A DNA stretch of 5,667 bases from an uncultured Oscillibacter sp. (lineage in GTDB: Bacteria > Bacillota_A > Clostridia > Oscillospirales > Oscillospiraceae): the NCBI GenBank assembly GCA_948902155.1, contig CAQVQZ010000141.1, positions 1-5,667 of the forward strand, in the 5' to 3' direction. Within the stretch, counting starts at the first letter, position 1; each line of letters begins with the position of its first letter. Of this stretch, positions 4,678-5,667 are shown piece after piece. The translations under genes were made by a program, and so were the position numbers. The notes beneath the pieces are model-generated. The model was not told the DNA's origin. It made no database searches and saw only the letters and a list, made by a program, of their open reading frames with translations.

Positions 4678-4904
4678 AATGCGCATCAAGGGTGGGACGG
4701 GCTGTTTGCCGGCTTCGCGGCAAAGGCGCATGGCCGCGACTTACACAATACATTACGAGAACTTTTGTAAGTCGCGGCTGGAGAGTTTCGCGCCTGCGGG
4801 CGCGACCAATGGGCGCTGCCCCTTGGAACCCCGCAGCCTTTGTAAAGGCTGGCGAAACTTTTTCCTGCGCTTCGCGCGCTCCTGTTCAGACCTTGATTCG
4901 CATT
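4678..4904. repeat. Hairpin-rich non-coding element with terminal inverted repeats
   Basis: The ends are a 14-bp inverted repeat with one mismatch (4678-4691 with 4891-4904). Inside are successive hairpins: 4705-4711/4718-4724 (7 bp); 4733-4745/4766-4778 (13 bp perfect, 20-base loop, the strongest); 4788-4794/4799-4805 (7 bp, loop TGCG); 4806-4814/4818-4826 (nine positions with one mismatch); 4834-4840/4845-4851 (7 bp, loop TGTA); and 4867-4870/4874-4877. A further stem, 4784-4791 with 4852-4859, encloses or competes with three of these. Frames of 70-76 codons cross it, but they lack a good ribosome site and read through the hairpins, so it is treated as non-coding. It may be a MITE-like or interspersed intergenic repeat, or a structured RNA in the yraN-thrC spacer. 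No target-site duplication is evident. Copy number elsewhere is unknown. Confidence 0.65.
4784..4863 (+). terminator. Possible intrinsic terminator at the end of the lepB-yraN operon
   Basis: AGTTTCGC (4784-4791) pairs with GCGAAACT (4852-4859), extendable with G-U pairs to 4781/4862, and the 3' arm runs into five T residues (4859-4863). The long interior is itself folded into hairpins, including the GC-rich 7-bp stem 4834-4851. This could end transcription after yraN, but it is not a compact classical terminator and is part of the larger hairpin element. Confidence 0.35.
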
Positions 4905-4930
4905 CGTAAATAAAAATCACATCATCAGAA

Positions 4931-4936
4931 AGGTGA
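4931..4936 (+). promoter_or_regulatory. Ribosome-binding site of thrC
   Basis: AGGTGA lies nine bases before the ATG at 4946. It is an adequate but not perfect Shine-Dalgarno and supports this start. No convincing promoter was found between the hairpin element and this site, although the AT-rich stretch 4907-4917 could contain a -10 element. Confidence 0.6.
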
Positions 4937-4945
4937 GAACGCATC

Positions 4946-5667
4946 ATGAAGTATTTGAGCACCAGAGACCGCGCCCTCCGAATCACGGGGGCCGAGGCCG
5001 TGAAGCTGGGCCTGTCCAAGGACGGCGGGCTCCTGACGCCGGAGTCCGTCCCCCAGATCGACGGAGCCTTCCTGGCGGAGCTGAGCAGACTGCCCTACCA
5101 GCAGCGCACCGCCAAGGTCATGGCACTCTTCCTGACGGACTATAGCGAGGAGGAGCTGCTGGCCTTCGCCAACAACGCCTACGGCCCCGATAAATACGAT
5201 ACCCCCGCCGTGGCCCCCCTGCGGAAGGTGGACGGCAATACCCACTGCCTGGAGCTGTGGCACGGCCCCACCTCCGCCTTCAAGGACATGGCCCTGCAAA
5301 TGCTGCCCCAGCTTCTCTCCGCCGCCCAGGGCAAGACCGGGGAGGACAAGACCATCTGCATCCTGGTGGCCACCTCCGGCGACACCGGCAAGGCGGCTAT
5401 GGAGGGCTTCGCCGGCGTGCCCCAGACCAAGATCATGGTCTTCTACCCCAAGGACGGCGTCTCCCAGGTCCAGGAGGCCCAGATGGTCACCCAGGAGGGG
5501 GCCAACGTAGGCGTGTGCGCCGTGGTGGGCAACTTCGACGACGCCCAGGCCGGCGTGAAGCGCATCTTTTCCGACGAGGGCATCCGGGAGACCCTGGCGG
5601 AGCGGGGCTATCTCCTCTCCTCCGCCAACTCCATCAACTGGGGCCGCATCCTGCCCCAGGTGGTCTA
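4946..5667 (+). CDS. thrC: Threonine synthase (3'-truncated by window edge)
   Basis: PLP-dependent enzyme that converts O-phosphohomoserine to threonine and phosphate, the last step of threonine synthesis in the cytoplasm. About 240 residues are visible. The N-terminus MKYLSTRD and the later SKDGGLLTPESVP match the long ThrC type found in E. coli and many Clostridia (commonly about 430-500 residues), so roughly half the protein is present. The PLP lysine is Lys113 in SAFKDMALQ, and the phosphate-binding ATSGDTGKAAMEGF (142-155) follows. GNFDDAQ (195-201) and SSANSINWGRILPQ (225-238) are also family-typical. The ATG at 4946 is preceded by AGGTGA at 4931-4936. Codon use is strongly GC-biased like the operon genes, indicating core chromosome. 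It lies just beyond the hairpin element, is probably a separate transcription unit from lepB-yraN, and remains open to the window end. Confidence 0.96.
   Translation, partial: MKYLSTRDRALRITGAEAVKLGLSKDGGLLTPESVPQIDGAFLAELSRLPYQQRTAKVMALFLTDYSEEELLAFANNAYGPDKYDTPAVAPLRKVDGNTHCLELWHGPTSAFKDMALQMLPQLLSAAQGKTGEDKTICILVATSGDTGKAAMEGFAGVPQTKIMVFYPKDGVSQVQEAQMVTQEGANVGVCAVVGNFDDAQAGVKRIFSDEGIRETLAERGYLLSSANSINWGRILPQVV

Noticed and set aside
4028..4753. 241-codon minus-strand frame opposite rnhB and yraN
   Set aside because: It is a GC-bias shadow rich in Arg and Pro, antisense to two recognisable genes.
4679..4913. Plus-strand frames of 73-76 codons in the yraN-thrC spacer
   Set aside because: They run through a series of hairpins and inverted repeats, have no good ribosome-binding sequence, and end within the element; the nucleotide structure explains this stretch better.
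4672..4945. T-box or amino-acid riboswitch upstream of thrC
   Set aside because: I saw no T-box consensus sequence or specifier-loop arrangement; the visible structure is a hairpin array with terminal inverted repeats and does not match a leader class I know.
1..5667. CRISPR array, tRNA or rRNA genes
   Set aside because: No regularly spaced repeats, no tRNA-like cloverleaf with conserved T-arm sequence, and no rRNA signature were seen on either strand.

Overview
The window reads as chromosomal DNA from a GC-rich member of the Clostridia, most likely an Oscillospiraceae-type gut anaerobe (Flavonifractor/Lawsonibacter-like). This taxonomic guess is an inference from three things: codon use strongly biased to G/C in third positions, the Firmicute-style neighbourhood lepB - rbgA - rnhB - yraN, and the sequence character of RbgA and LepB. 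No database was consulted.

Layout. (1) Positions 1-~960 are an accessory-looking, lower-GC stretch. The tail of an unrecognised plus-strand gene runs into a strong intrinsic terminator (229-252). On the minus strand there is a compact two-gene cassette: a 77-residue protein (462-695) and, overlapping its stop codon as TAATG, a 51-residue protein with a CX2C-X15-CX2C zinc-ribbon-like pattern (307-462). The cassette has its own strong Shine-Dalgarno sequence and a hairpin in its leader. (2) Around 997-1025 a sigma-A-like promoter begins a plus-strand operon with a GC-rich structured leader. It encodes two tandem type I signal peptidases (1152-1742 and 1755-2333), the ribosome-assembly GTPase RbgA (2333-3202), an unrecognised multi-pass membrane protein (3202-3738), RNase HII (3701-4321) and a YraN/UPF0102 nuclease-like protein (4318-4671). 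Most junctions overlap (TGATG, TAATG, 38 nt, GTGA), so translation is probably coupled. (3) Positions 4678-4904 hold a roughly 227-bp non-coding element closed by 14-bp imperfect terminal inverted repeats and packed with nested hairpins. (4) A threonine synthase gene starts at 4946 and runs off the window end.

The operon combines protein export, 50S ribosome assembly and removal of ribonucleotides or RNA from DNA, a familiar growth-linked grouping in Firmicutes. Departures from the usual pattern are the duplicated signal peptidase, the extra membrane-protein gene wedged before rnhB, and an RNase HII whose junction-sensing Gly-Arg-Gly motif reads Gly-Ala-Gly. The least explained parts are the minus-strand small-gene cassette and the hairpin-rich element before thrC.
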